A stretch of 64,000 bases of DNA from positions 186,001 through 250,000 of the forward strand of contig MEHQ01002735.1 in NCBI GenBank assembly GCA_008828725.1, given 5' to 3'. The notes beneath the pieces are model-generated. The model saw only the letters and a list, made by a program, of their open reading frames with translations, made no database searches and was not told where the DNA came from. Source of the DNA: Saccharina japonica. Its lineage: Eukaryota > Sar > Phaeophyceae > Laminariales > Laminariaceae. Numbering within the stretch: the stretch's first letter is position 1; every line of letters starts with the position of its first letter. Made by a program: the position numbers and the translations under genes. Positions 63,275 to 64,000 of this stretch are shown piece by piece.

Positions 63275-63461
63275 TTACGGGCAAGGAGCATAGTAAATAG
63301 GACCTATGGTAGACACAAATACCTACATATTTACCCATTTTTACTAACAATAGTTGGTCCTGTTTACTATAGTAAATAGGACCTATGGTAGACACAAATA
63401 CCTACATATTTACCCATTTTTACTAACAATATTTGGTCCTGTTTACTATGATCCCCCGTAA
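63275..63461. mobile_element. Family H MITE with internally duplicated body
   Basis: Ends TTACGGGCAAGGAGCATAGT and TACTATGATCCCCCGTAA. Inside, a ~77-bp body (AGTAAATAGGACCTATGGTA, CACAAATACCTACATATTTA, CCCATTTTTACTAACAAT, TTGGTCCTGTTTACTAT) is present twice head to tail with almost no difference, at about 63,291 and 63,371. Confidence 0.85.
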
Positions 63462-63545
63462 TATTACTTACTGTTAGTATAGAGCTCCTCAAGTGAGGAG
63501 CCTCAGAAAAAGCGCGGCGAACCTCTACCGTACCATACGTCCCTG

Positions 63546-64000
63546 GTACCTCTCTTTCGAGAAGATCCACGGCAATATCGTGTGCCCGAACTCCGAAAAT
63601 AATTAATTAACTCTATTTCTGGTACGAAATAATAAAATTGGAATTGCGATCTAATTATCCCATTTATACCAAATTTCACCTTGCGACACCCCCGGGATTT
63701 CAAGTGACCAACATCCCGAAGGGGAACCTTGTTTTAATACCAAAATGATCGCATCTCGGAGAGAGATTCCATTCCAAGTTCATCATCATCTATCATACTG
63801 TTTGTGTACTGTAGGTAATTTGTGGGGGGAGAAATAATTAAAATTAAATTAAAATTAAAATTAAAATTAAACAGTACATATAAGACAGACAGCAAACAAA
63901 AACCAAGGGGATTTTACTGGTTCACCTCTTTCTTGTACCGGTACGTACTGTAGCAGTGTGGACCATTTTTTGCTGTGCCGAATTCTGAAGCATCTGTTCA
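63546..64000. other. AT-rich, no gene recognised
   Basis: Contains a short (AAATT)n run (AATTAAAATTAAAATTAAAA, 63,836-63,872). No further exon of the secreted-protein gene could be identified. Confidence 0.45.

Larger units (their letters stand above)
62821..63545. mobile_element. Nested TIR elements: family C shell with two insertions
   Basis: The shell starts GACGCGTGCTACGGTAGAGG (about 62,820) and ends AACCTCTACCGTACCATACG plus TC (about 63,541), the family C ends. Its interior words (CCTTAACCCGAAATCGTCGT, TTCATCGGGTAGCACATGTA) are split by two insertions, a second TIR element at 62,900-63,135 and a family H element at 63,275-63,461. Confidence 0.8.

Overview
This is a eukaryotic nuclear window with split genes, GT-AG introns, tRNA-derived SINEs, miniature LTR elements and many MITE-like elements. 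Coding sequence is GC-rich and alanine/glycine-rich, while introns and intergenic DNA are long and packed with tandem repeats. That pattern is compatible with a multicellular stramenopile such as a brown alga. This assignment is an inference from sequence texture and is not secure. No prokaryotic, viral or organellar genes were seen.

Left half (about 1-30,350): one large plus-strand gene dominates. I could chain 20 exons (1,070 to 29,133) into an importin-11/Kap120-type karyopherin-beta. It begins near residue 105 of the human protein, so the N-terminal Ran-binding exons lie left of the window, and it ends at a TGA at 29,131-29,133. About 3.0 kb of coding sequence is spread over 28 kb. Splice phases agree at every junction except the one between the fifth and sixth exons. 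Nearly every intron carries its own private minisatellite or mobile-element copies. On the opposite strand at 297-493 is one exon of an SFT2-family Golgi vesicle-transport membrane protein, apparently inside an importin intron.

Middle and right (about 30,350-62,400): I found no convincing protein gene here. The region is a mosaic of tRNA-derived SINEs, a dispersed family with C-rich tails, several TIR/MITE families, a GC-rich 185-215 bp repeat array at 34.6-37.5 kb invaded by two different TRIM-like elements with clear target-site duplications, a CATG-palindrome array at 41.5-42.7 kb, and many minisatellites. Short motifs (TACCTGGTA, CTATTAATAG) recur far above chance.

Right end (62,400-64,000): a plus-strand first exon (62,555-62,749) encodes a signal peptide and the start of an unrecognised secreted protein. 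Just downstream, presumably in its first intron, is a nest of at least three layers of TIR elements.

The importin, SFT2 and secreted-protein genes show no functional operon-like link; they are ordinary eukaryotic neighbours. Homology statements rest on remembered family sequences, because no search was possible.
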